Part shown: piece after piece, positions 21,335 to 30,877 of the stretch
Layout of the letters: every line of letters starts with the position of its first letter
Position numbering within the stretch: position 1 is the stretch's first letter
Assembly: GCA_948474755.1 (NCBI GenBank)
Contig: CAOLHI010000927.1
Span: 496,001 to 560,000 of the forward strand
DNA from: Ctenosaura bakeri
Taxonomy: Eukaryota; Chordata; Lepidosauria; Squamata; Iguanidae
Direction of reading: 5' to 3'
Length of the DNA: 64,000 nucleotides
Translations under genes and position numbers: made by a program
Notes under the pieces: generated by a model
The model's database searches: none
What the model was told of the DNA's origin: nothing
Seen by the model: the letters and a program-made list of their open reading frames with translations, nothing else

Positions 21335-21607
21335 TTAGTTTAAAGACCTCTTAATCTTCCTTGCAAGACTGTTAGCAAAAACATTCCTGCCCAGTTTTGT
21401 GAGGTGCAGCCCATCCCTCGCCAGAAGCCCATGTTCATGGAAATTCAGGCCATGTTCCAAAAACCCAAACCGTTGTTGGCGGCACCATGTGCGGAGCCAG
21501 TTGTTGACCTCTACTATTGCCCTTTCCCTACGTGCGCCGTATCCTTGAACGGGGAGGAGAGACGAAATGACCACCTGCACACCAAGGTCCTTAAGCTTTG
21601 TCCCCAT
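21335..21607 (-). pseudogene. CR1 ORF1, 3' end only (C-terminal part of the SGNH esterase domain)
   Basis: Ninety codons end 92 bp before ORF2. The text VQVVISSLLPVQG, VNNWLRTWCRQQRFGFLEHG and LARDGLHLTKLGRNVF is the end of the ORF1 esterase domain known from CR1 elements; the D and H of DGLHL are the expected catalytic pair. The GDS and GTND blocks are absent because the LINE is truncated just upstream. The first methionine is internal to the domain, so this is a remnant and not a small gene. The older copy at 6826-7870 retains the missing blocks. Confidence 0.85.
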
Positions 21608-21665
21608 ATGTCCCCAGAAGCCCCATTATGTGTGCCACCATTTCGCAAAGGTAAGTTGGTGGGTA

Positions 21666-21896
21666 GTAGGCTAAATACCCTCACGGTACTGGATCCTGTC
21701 TGATCTTGAAAGCTGAGAAGGGTCAGCCCTGATTAGTACTTGGATGGGGGACCTCCAATGAATAGCAAGTGCTGTAGGCTATATTTCAGCGGAAAGAACT
21801 GGCAGAACACCTCTGTGTATTCCTTTCCTTAAAAAAACTATAAAATTCATAGGGTCACCATAAGTTGACAAGTGACTTGAAGGTGCATACAAGCAC
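21666..21896 (+). mobile_element. 5S-rRNA-derived SINE (5S-Sauria type), 13-bp TSD
   Basis: The head, roughly 21685-21785, reads as a diverged 5S rRNA: CTGTCTGATCTTGAAAGCTG, GAAGGGTCAG, TTAGTACTTGGATGGGGGACC, GTGCTGTAGGCT, which includes the internal pol III promoter region. The body is a BovB-type tail with AGGGTCACCATAAGTTGAC and GTGACTTGAAGG. AAGTTGGTGGGTA is repeated at 21653-21665 and 21897-21909. This is a retroposed SINE and not a 5S gene: the rRNA part is mutated and joined to the tail. Confidence 0.9.
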
Positions 21897-21944
21897 AAGT
21901 TGGTGGGTATACGTGATAGTTTGTAACAGTTTACTTCCATTAAC

Positions 21945-22560
21945 ATTTATGTAGATCTGGATTTGGCATTGTTAGAATATCGAAATATACCAGTTAGAGA
22001 GATGTCATATTCACCTACACAAATGTTAATGAGCAGGATGTTAAGAAGCAAACTTCTAGTAACTTCCAATTTATTACGTCCCAAAATTCCTGCTAATGTA
22101 TATCAGGACCTTTGGAGAGTCCAGAATAGGCAAAAATATTTCTATGATAGAACAGCAAAGCCTCTTCAACCCTTAGAAAAAGGAGATTTAGTGGATAAAA
22201 TCTAAGGATTGTATGGATGGATGGCTCCCTGCTGTTGTTATAGAAAAATGTAAACAACCACATTCCTATCAAGTGAGGACTTTAGAAGACCAGGTATATC
22301 AGTGTAATAGGCATCAGTTAAGACCAAGAAGGCAAACATCTGAGAGTCCTGGATGTATTGATTTAAGACAAGATGAACAAAATGCTCAATTTGTTGAGCT
22401 CTTTGATGATCCCTTGAGTGACTAGGAGAGGCCAATGTGGAACAGGATCAATCTTATGAGACATGTACATCTTCACCATTAGACAGGCATCCAGTATCCA
22501 TAACATCTCGAGGCAGATCTGTGTTTTTGCCAGAAAGATATGTTCCTTGGGTAAGGTTGT
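21945..22560 (+). pseudogene. Ty3/gypsy retrotransposon pol, integrase C-terminal remnant
   Basis: One frame (21963-22205) contains LALLEYRN, SYSPTQMLMSR, VYQDLWRVQNRQKYFYDRTA and LEKGDLV, the end of a Ty3/gypsy integrase core and its C-terminal domain. After a stop, a second frame (22213-22425) carries VVIEKCKQPHSYQVRTL and NRHQLRP. The shift between them shows the gene is broken. A polypurine tract and LTR follow at 22774-22967. Reverse transcriptase, protease and gag are not in the window. The 5S SINE lies just upstream. Confidence 0.82.
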
Positions 22561-22773
22561 TGGTAAAGATTGTTCTGTGCCAAATATTGATGACCTACGG
22601 TTCCATAACAATAGTTTTAATTATTTGTAAGGTTTTCAAAGAATTCTGTACTGAAATTCATATACATGAGAAATATATTATTTCATATTATTTTGAAATG
22701 AGATTTAATAGGTATACCATTTTGAAATGTGTTATGATGTGATATGTACATTGATTTTTTTCCTTTGTTTTAT

Positions 22774-22788
22774 GAAAGAGAGATGTGG
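22774..22788 (+). promoter_or_regulatory. Putative polypurine tract of the gypsy element
   Basis: GAAAGAGAGATGTGG immediately precedes the TG of the LTR at 22789, where the plus-strand primer of reverse transcription is expected. Confidence 0.6.
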
Positions 22789-22967
22789 TGTAATGTCTCT
22801 TTAAATTAACTGTGGCCTTACTCCAGCTGTATGGTATTTAATGGGCTGACATTTCTGCGTTTGTTCATTCTTACACAGAAAACTCCACTGGAGCCTTGGA
22901 AGGAAATAAACCTTATCTCATCTGTTCTGGATCCTCATTAGCTGTGTGAGTTTATCTTATTGCAACA
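22789..22967 (+). mobile_element. Ty3/gypsy 3' LTR, about 179 bp
   Basis: Starts TGTAATGTCTCTTTAAATT after a polypurine tract and ends TATTGCAACA, giving TGT...ACA ends. AATAAA lies near 22907, followed by CTTATCTCATCTG. Position directly downstream of the integrase remnant supports its identity. The 5' half of the element is missing, so target duplications cannot be checked. Confidence 0.7.
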
Positions 22968-23203
22968 GCGGACTTACAGCAGTGTCAAAGTCAAGAAGGC
23001 CCCATCCTTTTTGAGCTTCTGACAGGCAGATAATATTGAGGTGTCTCTGGACATCAGTCCTTAAAATTTTTTCAATTTTAAAAAAATGTTGAGAGGAAAA
23101 GACTCTTCCTTCCTTGCACAGTTCGGTCATTGACTTAAACAATGGTTGTAAAGTTGTTGCAGGCCTAAGGAGGCACCCATTACCTCCTTATGCAGTATTC
23201 TTA

Positions 23204-23703
23204 GGCCCTTTCCACACCAGGAAGTTAAAACAGGCCAAGGTATCCTGTCGCGGAGATCGTCCACACCTTGGATCAGACTAGGTTCGGACTATTTACCTTA
23301 GTTCCGCACCTTATTCCGATCCAAAACACCCCCAGTGGTCTTCCTGCATGCTAAATGATGACCGGAAAAATCCAGTCTTTCAATCTCCTGGAGCGTGCCA
23401 TTACGTTCCTCCTCACTTGTGCAGATGTGCAGGCTTGCACCAACACGAGTCTGCGATCAGTGGAGGGCAGGCTGTGGGCATGGCCAGTGTCAGCAGTTTG
23501 TCCAGACCCACGAATAACAGGAAGCCACCATTTTGTAAATCTGAGCAGTGCAGATCTATAGACCTTGCAGTGCTCCGATTTGCTCTGGACCAAACAGAGG
23601 AGCCCTACAAAAGGGCTTAAGGGAGACTCCAGGTTGCTTCAACCCAAGAAGAACTGGTGAGTAACGGCATGGAGCGATTCACTCTCCTCGTATAGAAAGG
23701 GCC
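23204..23703 (-). mobile_element. K-type inverted-repeat MITE, 500 bp, TSD TTA/TCA
   Basis: Same length as the copy at 1921-2420 and in the opposite orientation. Ends GGCCCTTTCCACACC and GTATAGAAAGGGCC; flanks TTA (23201-23203) and TCA (23704-23706), one mismatch. Near its right end it carries AACTGGTGAGTAACG, a donor-like GT motif. The frame at 23348-23620 corresponds to the minus-strand frame at 2003-2386 of the other copy. Confidence 0.82.
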
Positions 23704-23865
23704 TCACTTGCCTATGCAACAGCTGCAAGATGGTGCCCAGGTGTCAGCTTCCAACTCAAACAGCCACTGATTGGCTGAGAGAAAGAATGCTATCAGAACT
23801 TCCTTCTGCCATAGCCCAGCTGGCTGTCTTTGCCTTCCCTCTCCAATACCAAGTTCTCAGACATT

Positions 23866-24283
23866 GGCCATTTCTGCACGTGGCGATGGAATCGCCCCAG
23901 TCCCGTACTTACCGGACCTTGACTCGACGCTCGGGTCCAGGCTGCTCTGGGGACGAAAATGGTGGCTTCTGGTTGGTGGAGGCTCTTCACCAACCGCTAA
24001 AGCTCGCCAGCCTAAAGCCCGCCCCCAGCAGATCTGCAGGCTCACACTGGTGCGAGCCTGCAAATCTGCACCGGAGTGTGGGAATGGAGTGGCACGGAGT
24101 GGCGCGCTCCGTGCTTTTTTAAAACCTGAAGAAACAGGTTTTTAAAAAGGACCCTGTACGACCACTTCAGGTCGTTCCAGAGCAGACTGAGGTGTGGAAC
24201 TATGTAAAGTAGTCCGACCCAGTCTGCTCCCAGGTGCAGACATCCTCTCTGCACCGGTTTTTTAAGCCCGTGTGGAAATGGCT
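23866..24283 (+). mobile_element. K-related MITE, 418 bp, TSD ATT
   Basis: Ends GGCCATTTCTGCACG and CGTGTGGAAATGGCT; ATT at 23863-23865 and 24284-24286. The middle has AAAATGGTGGCTTCTGGTTGG and GCAGATCTGCAGGC, shared with 26630-27059 and 46288-46778. CGTACTTACCGG near the left end is a donor motif on the minus strand. Confidence 0.83.
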
Positions 24284-24287
24284 ATTA

Positions 24288-25263
24288 GCAGACTAGCCGA
24301 ACTTTATGTGTCTCAAGTTTCAAATAGTATTTTGGTCGATATATCTTCCTATGTCACAAGCCTGTTTCTGAGCCTCAGAAAGTCTTGCAAATATCCAAAA
24401 GCCAAATGAATGAAAATCAGGAAATGTTTCTTAAGGATTTCACCTTCCTAAAGAAAATCAAACAAAATAAACCAGTCCTTTTAACTACATTGTCTTTAAG
24501 CTGCCAATGAAGCAGTATTTTTGCATCATTTTCCCCCCAGGGAAACTTGACTGACTTTCTTAAACATCTAGTTGTGTAATCAAGTATTAGAATGGCAAAT
24601 CTATTTGACAGAAGTATTTCAATTTTTCCCCCACAGCTACAAATGCTACAATGAAAACACAGCACTTCCAGTTCAAAGTCAGTAAACCCTACACAAAAAG
24701 AACATGCAGGGAGAAACAGTGCACTTGTCAAAATTAGAATTCATTCTTTCCTCTAGAGCCAAATCAGACATAATAGAGCTAAAATGCAGCAAGAAAAATG
24801 GCTTTTTATATTTCCAATCCCATCACTGTAAGTGCCAAATCTATTTTTAACATTCAGCACTGGAGTTGCAGGCATCCTATCATAGTGTGTATATCTCTGC
24901 CAGTCAAGTGAAGGAGCGAAGCTGAAGTGCTATTCATCAAGAAAGATTCAAGATTGCATTCAAATGGGTATTAATTACATCTGTAGGGAGATGTTCATGG
25001 GTGCGTTCTCTTACAATACAGCCATTTTTAAAAAAAGACAATATCACAGTTTTGCACATGATTGACTCCAGTTATGTCACAGTGACATCCACGGATTATT
25101 TTGTGTTTTGTTTCCCCCTATAGCATATGCAAATCACAATGGACTGTTTGTTTCTTTCTGAATGATCATTTACAACTTGCTCACTTTTATGTAGGCTGTT
25201 TCTGCAATACTACACTTTCTGTAATACTAAACTTTACTAAACTTTAGACACCTACCCACATAG
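24288..25263. other. No feature recognised
   Basis: AT-leaning DNA with no recognisable repeat and only short frames. Could be unique host sequence. Confidence 0.45.
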
Positions 25264-25266
25264 CAA

Positions 25267-25697
25267 GGCCCTTTTCGCACCTTACCTGGTGCCGTTGGCA
25301 TCATGCGGGGATTGCACGAAAAGCCTTGTCTGGGAGGCACTCGCGTCCCCTCCACTTCCCCTCTGCACCAGCTCCATGCAGGCTGGAAGGAAGAGTGAGT
25401 GCTCTGCCTCTTCTTCTGCAACACAGCTGGGTACTTTCCCAGGCTGCGCTAGGGAAGGAAGCACGATGGCCATGTGTCCGGAGCCTCTGCATGCAAGGTA
25501 AGTACGTGTGGGGCACAAGAGGGACACACGATCACGCATCATTTTCAGCAATGAGCCGAAAATGATATAATGCACAATCACCCCCTAATGGCCTCAGGAG
25601 CGTTGCGTGGTTGCAAGGACGTTGTGTGGAATGGTCCTTGCAATCGTGCGACGCTCCCGAGGCCATTTTGCAACAGGACTGGTGTGCTAAAAGGGCC
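25267..25697 (+). mobile_element. L-type inverted-repeat MITE, 431 bp, TSD CAA
   Basis: Ends GGCCCTTTTCGCACC and GGTGTGCTAAAAGGGCC; CAA at 25264-25266 and 25698-25700. Contains GGCTGCGCTAGGGAAGGAAG, a donor-like CAAGGTAAGTACGTG near 25495, and the short stem TTCAGCAATGAGCCGAA. A subterminal dyad surrounds CAGGAGCGTTGCG and CGTGCGACGCTCCCG. Same family as 14708-15106, 37852-38246 and 60676-61111. Confidence 0.85.
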
Positions 25698-25699
25698 CA

Positions 25700-25810
25700 A
25701 GTGTTAGGAACTAGTGCCCTCCAGACCTTTGGGGCTACAGTTCCCATAAGCTCCAATGGTCCAAAACATGATCAATGGTCCAAAACATCTGGAAGGTTTT
25801 TGATTTCCCA
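25700..25810. mobile_element. hAT MITE remnant (E2-like)
   Basis: CCCTCCAGACCTTTGGGGC and TACAGTTCCCATAAGCTCC resemble the centre of E2 at 17817-17952. An internal ATGGTCCAAAACAT is duplicated. Ends unclear. Confidence 0.4.
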
Positions 25811-26094
25811 TCTCTGCATTAAATCATTGGTGTATAAGCAGCTTGAGAAGCCGTCCACCTTTTCTGCTTTCCACAGGCCCTATCAAACACGTCCTTGAAG
25901 CAGAAAGATGCCATATTAAGACTGCTCTAAAGTATTCTAAATTAACCAATTAATTTAGGTTAATTAATGAGAATGTTAATCTTCTTTTTTTCAAGTCTCT
26001 TCACTGCCATTTTTTGGACCTCCTGATGTTTTGTTACTTTTTTAAAAAATAAATTACCCTTCTACCTGATTTACAGTGCAGTCCTTGTTACACT

Positions 26095-26312
26095 AGAGAG
26101 CCAGTCTAGTTATTTGAGTGTTGGATTAGCGCTCTGGGAGATGAGCATTCAGATCTCTGCTCTGACATGGAAATACACTGGGTGACCTTGGGCAAGCAAC
26201 AATCTCTCAGTCTAAGACAAAGTCAGTGACAAAAAAAAATCTTGCCAAGAAAGTGCCATAATAAGTTTGCCTTAGAGTCACCATAAATCAGAAATGACTT
26301 GAAGACACACAA
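26095..26312 (+). mobile_element. Sauria-type SINE, nearly complete
   Basis: Head GAGCCAGTCTAGTTATTTGAGTGTTGG, box-B region CATTCAGATCTCTGCTC, CACTGGGTGACCTTGGGC, TTGCCAAGAAAGTGCC, and the tail GAGTCACCATAAATCAG with GAAATGACTTGAAGACACAC. One of the most complete copies here. Confidence 0.85.
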
Positions 26313-26629
26313 CAGTAAACAAGTTATACTAAGTTCACTGGATCCACTCACAGGTAAGTGGATAAAGTAGAGCAGCATGTATAGCACAAATGATCCAAAC
26401 CAATAGGAAATCACCCAGTAAATATTGCTGTCTGAAGCCAGTCAGATTTAGCTGTGCACTGACTCCACATAATGCAAACAAATGGAATTCTCTCACTCTC
26501 TGAAGGGACAAATGCTTTTTATTCTCCTCAGAGCAGCCTCCCACCCCACAAAAAAAAAATGAATAAAAGAGAATCCCTTCTTTACACAGGTGAAAATGTT
26601 CACAAGTTTCCACTCCACATTACAACTCA

Positions 26630-27059
26630 GGCCCTTTCCGCATGCAGTGAGGGAAACACTCCCTGCCGCTACTCACCGGCTTTTTGGTGGGTCCATTTGG
26701 GTCCGTCCTGACGAGGAGCAGTGAGAGCTCGTTGCTCCGCACTGCTCTGGCATCCAAAATGGTGGCTTCCGGTTGGTGGAGGCTCTCCACCAACCGCGGA
26801 AGCTCACCAGCCTAAAGCCCGCCCCCAGCAGATCTGCAGGCACACACTAGTGCGCGCCTGCAAACCTGCACCAGAGCATGGTGATGGAGCGACACGGGGT
26901 CACGCACTCCGTACTTTTTAAAAACCTCTTAAAAGAGAATGCTGTGCGACCAGTTCCAGTCACTCTGAAAAGTAGTCCACCCCAGTGCACTCCACAGTGC
27001 AGAAGACCTCCACTGGAGGTCGCTCTGCACCGTTTTAATAGGCCTGTGAGGAAAGGGCC
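26630..27059 (+). mobile_element. K-related MITE, 430 bp, TSD TCA
   Basis: Ends GGCCCTTTCCGCATGC and GTGAGGAAAGGGCC; TCA at 26627-26629 and 27060-27062. Contains the hairpin-like GGTTGGTGGAGGCTCTCCACC, AAAATGGTGGCTTCCGG and GCAGATCTGCAGGC. CTACTCACCGG near the left end is a donor motif on the minus strand. Confidence 0.86.
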
Positions 27060-27062
27060 TCA

Positions 27063-28540
27063 GTGTCACACCATATTCACTACCACCAATGGCTTAAGGC
27101 TGCACACCATGGACTTTAAGAACTCCATAGTAATTATATGTGGTATACATACCCATCTGAAACATCTTGAAGAAATGTGATTTTTATTAATGTATTTAGG
27201 CTGTCCACCAATGTGGATTATAAGTCTTCCATGTATAATTGCTATGCCCAGTCCATTGCCTGGGCTATATCTATATTGAACAAATATAGCACTTTGATAC
27301 CACTTGAACTGCCAGGGCACCATTGGAAGGAATCCCTGGATTTAGGGAGGCACTTAGAATTCTTTAGTCCACACCCCTGAACTATACAACTATACTATCC
27401 AAGATCATAATCAAAGCCACATTAGCCTGATAAAACTTGCCAGAGTTCATGCTGTGTTGGCATAGATGTTGAGAATCCAAGGTGTACACCATGGTAAAGC
27501 AGCAGAGGTGGAGGAGAGCTACACATATAGATACATACCAAGTCCAGTTTATGTCGTGATAATACTGATGGGACAGATGATGGAAAGGTACATTGGGTAG
27601 AATGTGTTTGTTTGTTTGTTTGTTTTTCTGTTCATTCGTTGATTCATTCATATTCCATCCTTCAGCCAAAAAGTCTCTCAGAGCTGCTTTTGAATCATTA
27701 ATTTAATAGTTCCATGTCCTCAGTGTTACAATCTAAATAGGACATGAAGCATAAGGAAAAGAGAATGGTGGTGGGGAAGGGGATCAAGTCTGGGAGATAC
27801 TGCCTGTTTTCTCCTTCGGGTGGCCACAGCAGTGGCATGGAGGAGAGAGCCTTTCATCCACTCTTGGGGCTAAGCCTGACAAAGCTATGCCTGCCTTCTC
27901 TCCCTCTCCCTTTCACTGATTCTTAGGCCTTTGTATGATGGACTGTCCCTGCCTGTTCTTCTCTCCCTCTGAGGTCACACACCAGTGGAAGTGGAAGTTA
28001 TAATTTCTATAACTTGCAAACATTCACAAACTATTTCAGTCTGAATTCAACAATCCATAACCTAATCTTTAATGTATCCATGGAGGTATTGTGCATATTA
28101 CGATTATCACCATACGGCACTAGATTATATATTTCACAAATGGGCCAAAGTGGTAATCCAGTTGCCCATATTTGCCATCCAACTATGTGAACACTTCTCA
28201 AGCAAAATACCATCTAGATTGACGGATGCTTAATCTTACTTGTCACACATTTCAAGCAAACAGCAGAGCAACTTTGAATTCTACCTTTCTCTGGGTTTTA
28301 TTCACTGACATGATAACTTGGAAAACTGGTAGGCGTAGTAATCATCCTGAAATCAGTTTCATTCTTAAATTGTAAGAAGTGACAATTAAATAGCTACTAA
28401 GGAGGTTAAGGCTTTTTTTTTTCAAAAAAGAAAAAAAGATGGAAAACCATAGTAGTTGGCAAGGATCAAAACAATGAACAAGAAAGTGTAGGTAGAACAT
28501 CATTTATATTGTTGACTCTGCTGAGATGGAAAAATCTGCA
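27063..28540. other. Mostly unassigned
   Basis: A TTTG microsatellite lies at about 27604-27628. 27270-27390 has faint M-like text (TATAGCACTTTGATACCACTT). Nothing else recognised and no coding signal. Confidence 0.4.
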
Positions 28541-28585
28541 GAGATATAGATATAGATATAGATATAGATATACTCATAGACAGAT

Positions 28586-28632
<47 letters not shown>

Positions 28633-28652
28633 GACAGATAGATAGATGGGAG
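28540..28652. repeat. GATA-type microsatellite
   Basis: Five GATATA-like units pass into a long run of GATA repeats with small interruptions. Probably polymorphic in length. Confidence 0.95.
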
Positions 28653-28989
28653 ATAGATGTGACTTTTAAATAGAAATGCAAAGACAGAAAAGGGGGGATA
28701 CATAGTATAAAAATGTAAACCATGTCTAATATATGCTGACCATATTTACTAAGAGCAGATATCTGTACAGTACATATTCAAGCCTGGCCAAAGCAATAAG
28801 AATTCCTGTCTACTCCATGATAGATGGTAAACAAGTATCTTTCCAACCCTGCTGTATGAATCTTTCAGTTACAGAAAGAATGAACAGGATCTTGTTATGC
28901 TGCTTTCAGTTCAGTTTCAAGTCAGAGGAATGTGGTTAACATAAGCATCTGCAACAAGTTTTCTAATTCAAAATTAATATGCTGCAATA

Positions 28990-29350
28990 CAGTAGGACCT
29001 CTGTATCCGCAGATTCATTATCCATTGATTCAGTTATCCGTGGTTGGCCACCATGGACAACCACAGATAACTGGGCCTGGGGCAGGCACTCCCATTGCCT
29101 GCCCAGGGCCCAATCCCAGGGGTGGGGGGCAGGAAAAGAGCGAGGAGCACAGGATCACACTTCTCACCAACTACCGTCGCCCCTCCTTGCCAACTCCTAT
29201 CACTCACCCCAGGCCTGATCCGCTCTTCTCCTGCTCACCGCCACCACAATTGGGCTGGGGCGGGTGGCAAGACAGGGCGTTCCCCACTATCCGCAGATTT
29301 CAGGATCGGGGGGGGGCAACCAATCCCCTGTGGATACAGGGGTCCTACTG
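28990..29350. mobile_element. TA-flanked Tc1/mariner/pogo-type MITE, 361 bp
   Basis: Ends CAGTAGGACCTCTGTATCC and GGATACAGGGGTCCTACTG are inverted repeats of about 19 bp. TA lies at 28988-28989 and 29351-29352. A GC-rich, G-tract-containing centre has no transposase. The termini resemble the pogo/Tigger class. Confidence 0.78.
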
Positions 29351-29352
29351 TA

Positions 29353-29740
29353 TAACCAGCCCGGAAAAGATGCCACTGAGCAAGTCCACATCATAATCCA
29401 CCAGGAAGCACTGTAAGTATTATCTTGCCAACATTTAACTGAAATAAGCAGAAGCATGTAGTGGTATCTAATGTACCTGAAACTTGCGACATACAGAATG
29501 ATCATTACACCCCAAATCTGCTATTTAATGCAGAAAAGCCTTATGACTAGTTTATACAGGAATGGAATGCTATCTAATGCCTGTGTTATCCCATCTTTCC
29601 TTCCAGCAACTCCTTAACTATGAGATCTGTGTTGAGTCAGTTGTTGGGCCAATGAAAAGTAAGATAGAATAAAAAGTGGCTAGAATCGAATAATTATGTG
29701 ATCTGCTGTTGATTAGCTCTCCTTGTTGGCTGCAGTCTCA
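29353..29740. other. No feature recognised
   Basis: Short AT-leaning stretch without repeat or coding signal. Confidence 0.45.
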
Positions 29741-29942
29741 GGCCATTTCTGCACTACACTGTTATAGTGCTATTATTCCACTTTCAACATCCTATGGAAT
29801 CCTGGGGTTTGCAGTTTAGGGAGGAGCATTTAGAATTCTCAGCCAGAGAGCTCTTTGGCTTCAGTAAACTATAAAGCCCAAAATTCCACAGGATGCTGAA
29901 ACTGGAATAATAACATTAAAACAGTGTAGTACGGAAATGGCC
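29741..29942. mobile_element. M-type palindromic MITE, 202 bp, TSD TCA/TTA
   Basis: Left arm GGCCATTTCTGCACTACAC and right arm GTGTAGTACGGAAATGGCC; arms continue inward through CCACTTTCAACATCCTATGG and its mirror. TCA at 29738-29740, TTA at 29943-29945, one mismatch. Confidence 0.82.
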
Positions 29943-30405
29943 TTAGGCTGGGCCAGGCCTCAGTCTGTCATTCCCTTGCACTAGATAGGGCTAGTGGTAG
30001 CCTTCAGTAGTCCCCTGGGCATGGAATTGCTCTTGTATTCCACAAACACAAAAACCTTTGCTCCATCATCACCAAACTTCTGTCTTTGTCCACTGGCACC
30101 ATACAGTTACCAATAGAGCTTCAGATGTATTTTTCTGAGTGGGCAACAGCAATACTTTTGAATGAGAACTGAACTGTCACTCATTTGAAACCTCCACCTT
30201 CTACCCATCATGCTGAATTATTCCCAAATGCAAGCCCCAATCTGATGTAGATTTCAGAACAGGAATTCCTGACATTTAAGTAAACTAAAATGGTGGCCAG
30301 ACACCGTGAGTGAAGAATATCTTGTCTTGATATTTTGAAACTCTTAGAGATAGCCTCTCTAGATATGCTTTCCTGTCAGAATAATTTCAAGCAACTGTCC
30401 TCCAA

Positions 30406-30607
30406 GGCCATTTCCACACTCCGCTGTTATAATGCTATTATTCCACTTTCAACATCCTATGGAATGCTGGGCTTTGAAGTTTAGTGAGGGGCCTTTAGAA
30501 TTCTCACCCAGAGAGCTCTTTGGCCTCAGTAAACTACAAACCCCAGAATTCTGCAGGATGTTGAAAATGGAATAATAGCACAATAACAGTGTAGGGAAGA
30601 AATGGCC
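30406..30607. mobile_element. M-type palindromic MITE, 202 bp, TSD CAA/GAA
   Basis: Ends GGCCATTTCCACACTCCGC and GTAGGGAAGAAATGGCC. Same length and internal text as the copy 460 bp upstream. CAA at 30403-30405 and GAA at 30608-30610. Confidence 0.8.
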
Positions 30608-30877
30608 GAAGTCTCAGAACCTTCTCCATCTCCTCATACAAATCTTTCAGCCCCTTCTAACAAGTAAATGTCAAAGAGAGACTATGTACCATACATCCTA
30701 CAAAGGGCTACATTGCGCAGTGTAACAGACTGGGTAAATATGCAGATTTTAACTTGGCCCAGAAATAAGGTGAATGTTGGACAACCTAGGCTTCCGGGGT
30801 TGAAGGCATGCTAAAACCAAGCCCCTGCAATGCAAAAGGGCCTTTATTTTGTCTCCAAATAACAAATGGCATCAAGT

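Larger units (their letters stand above)
18327..21610 (-). mobile_element. Near-complete CR1 LINE with intact ORF2
   Basis: The 3' end carries the tandem tail read on the plus strand as AGAATCATAGAATCATAG, with the conserved AGAGTTGGAAGAGACCACACAGG next to it. Going 5' on the minus strand come a short 3' UTR, an uninterrupted ORF2, a gap of about 90 bp, and the last 90 codons of ORF1. Similarity to the older copy at 3826-7890 ends near 21610, so the copy is 5'-truncated within ORF1. No clear target duplication, as is usual for CR1. It is the youngest-looking LINE here. Confidence 0.93.

Noticed and set aside
21685..21785. A 5S rRNA gene
   Set aside because: The match is diverged, truncated and continues directly into a SINE tail with target duplications outside.
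24417..24731. Minus-strand frame of 104 codons
   Set aside because: No domain, no splice context that I could support, and composition like the surrounding non-coding DNA.
26100..26170. tRNA gene
   Set aside because: The box A/B-like text is the head of a Sauria SINE; there is no cloverleaf with acceptor stem.
28540..28652. CRISPR-like regular repeat
   Set aside because: It is a GATA microsatellite: the unit is four bases and there are no spacers.
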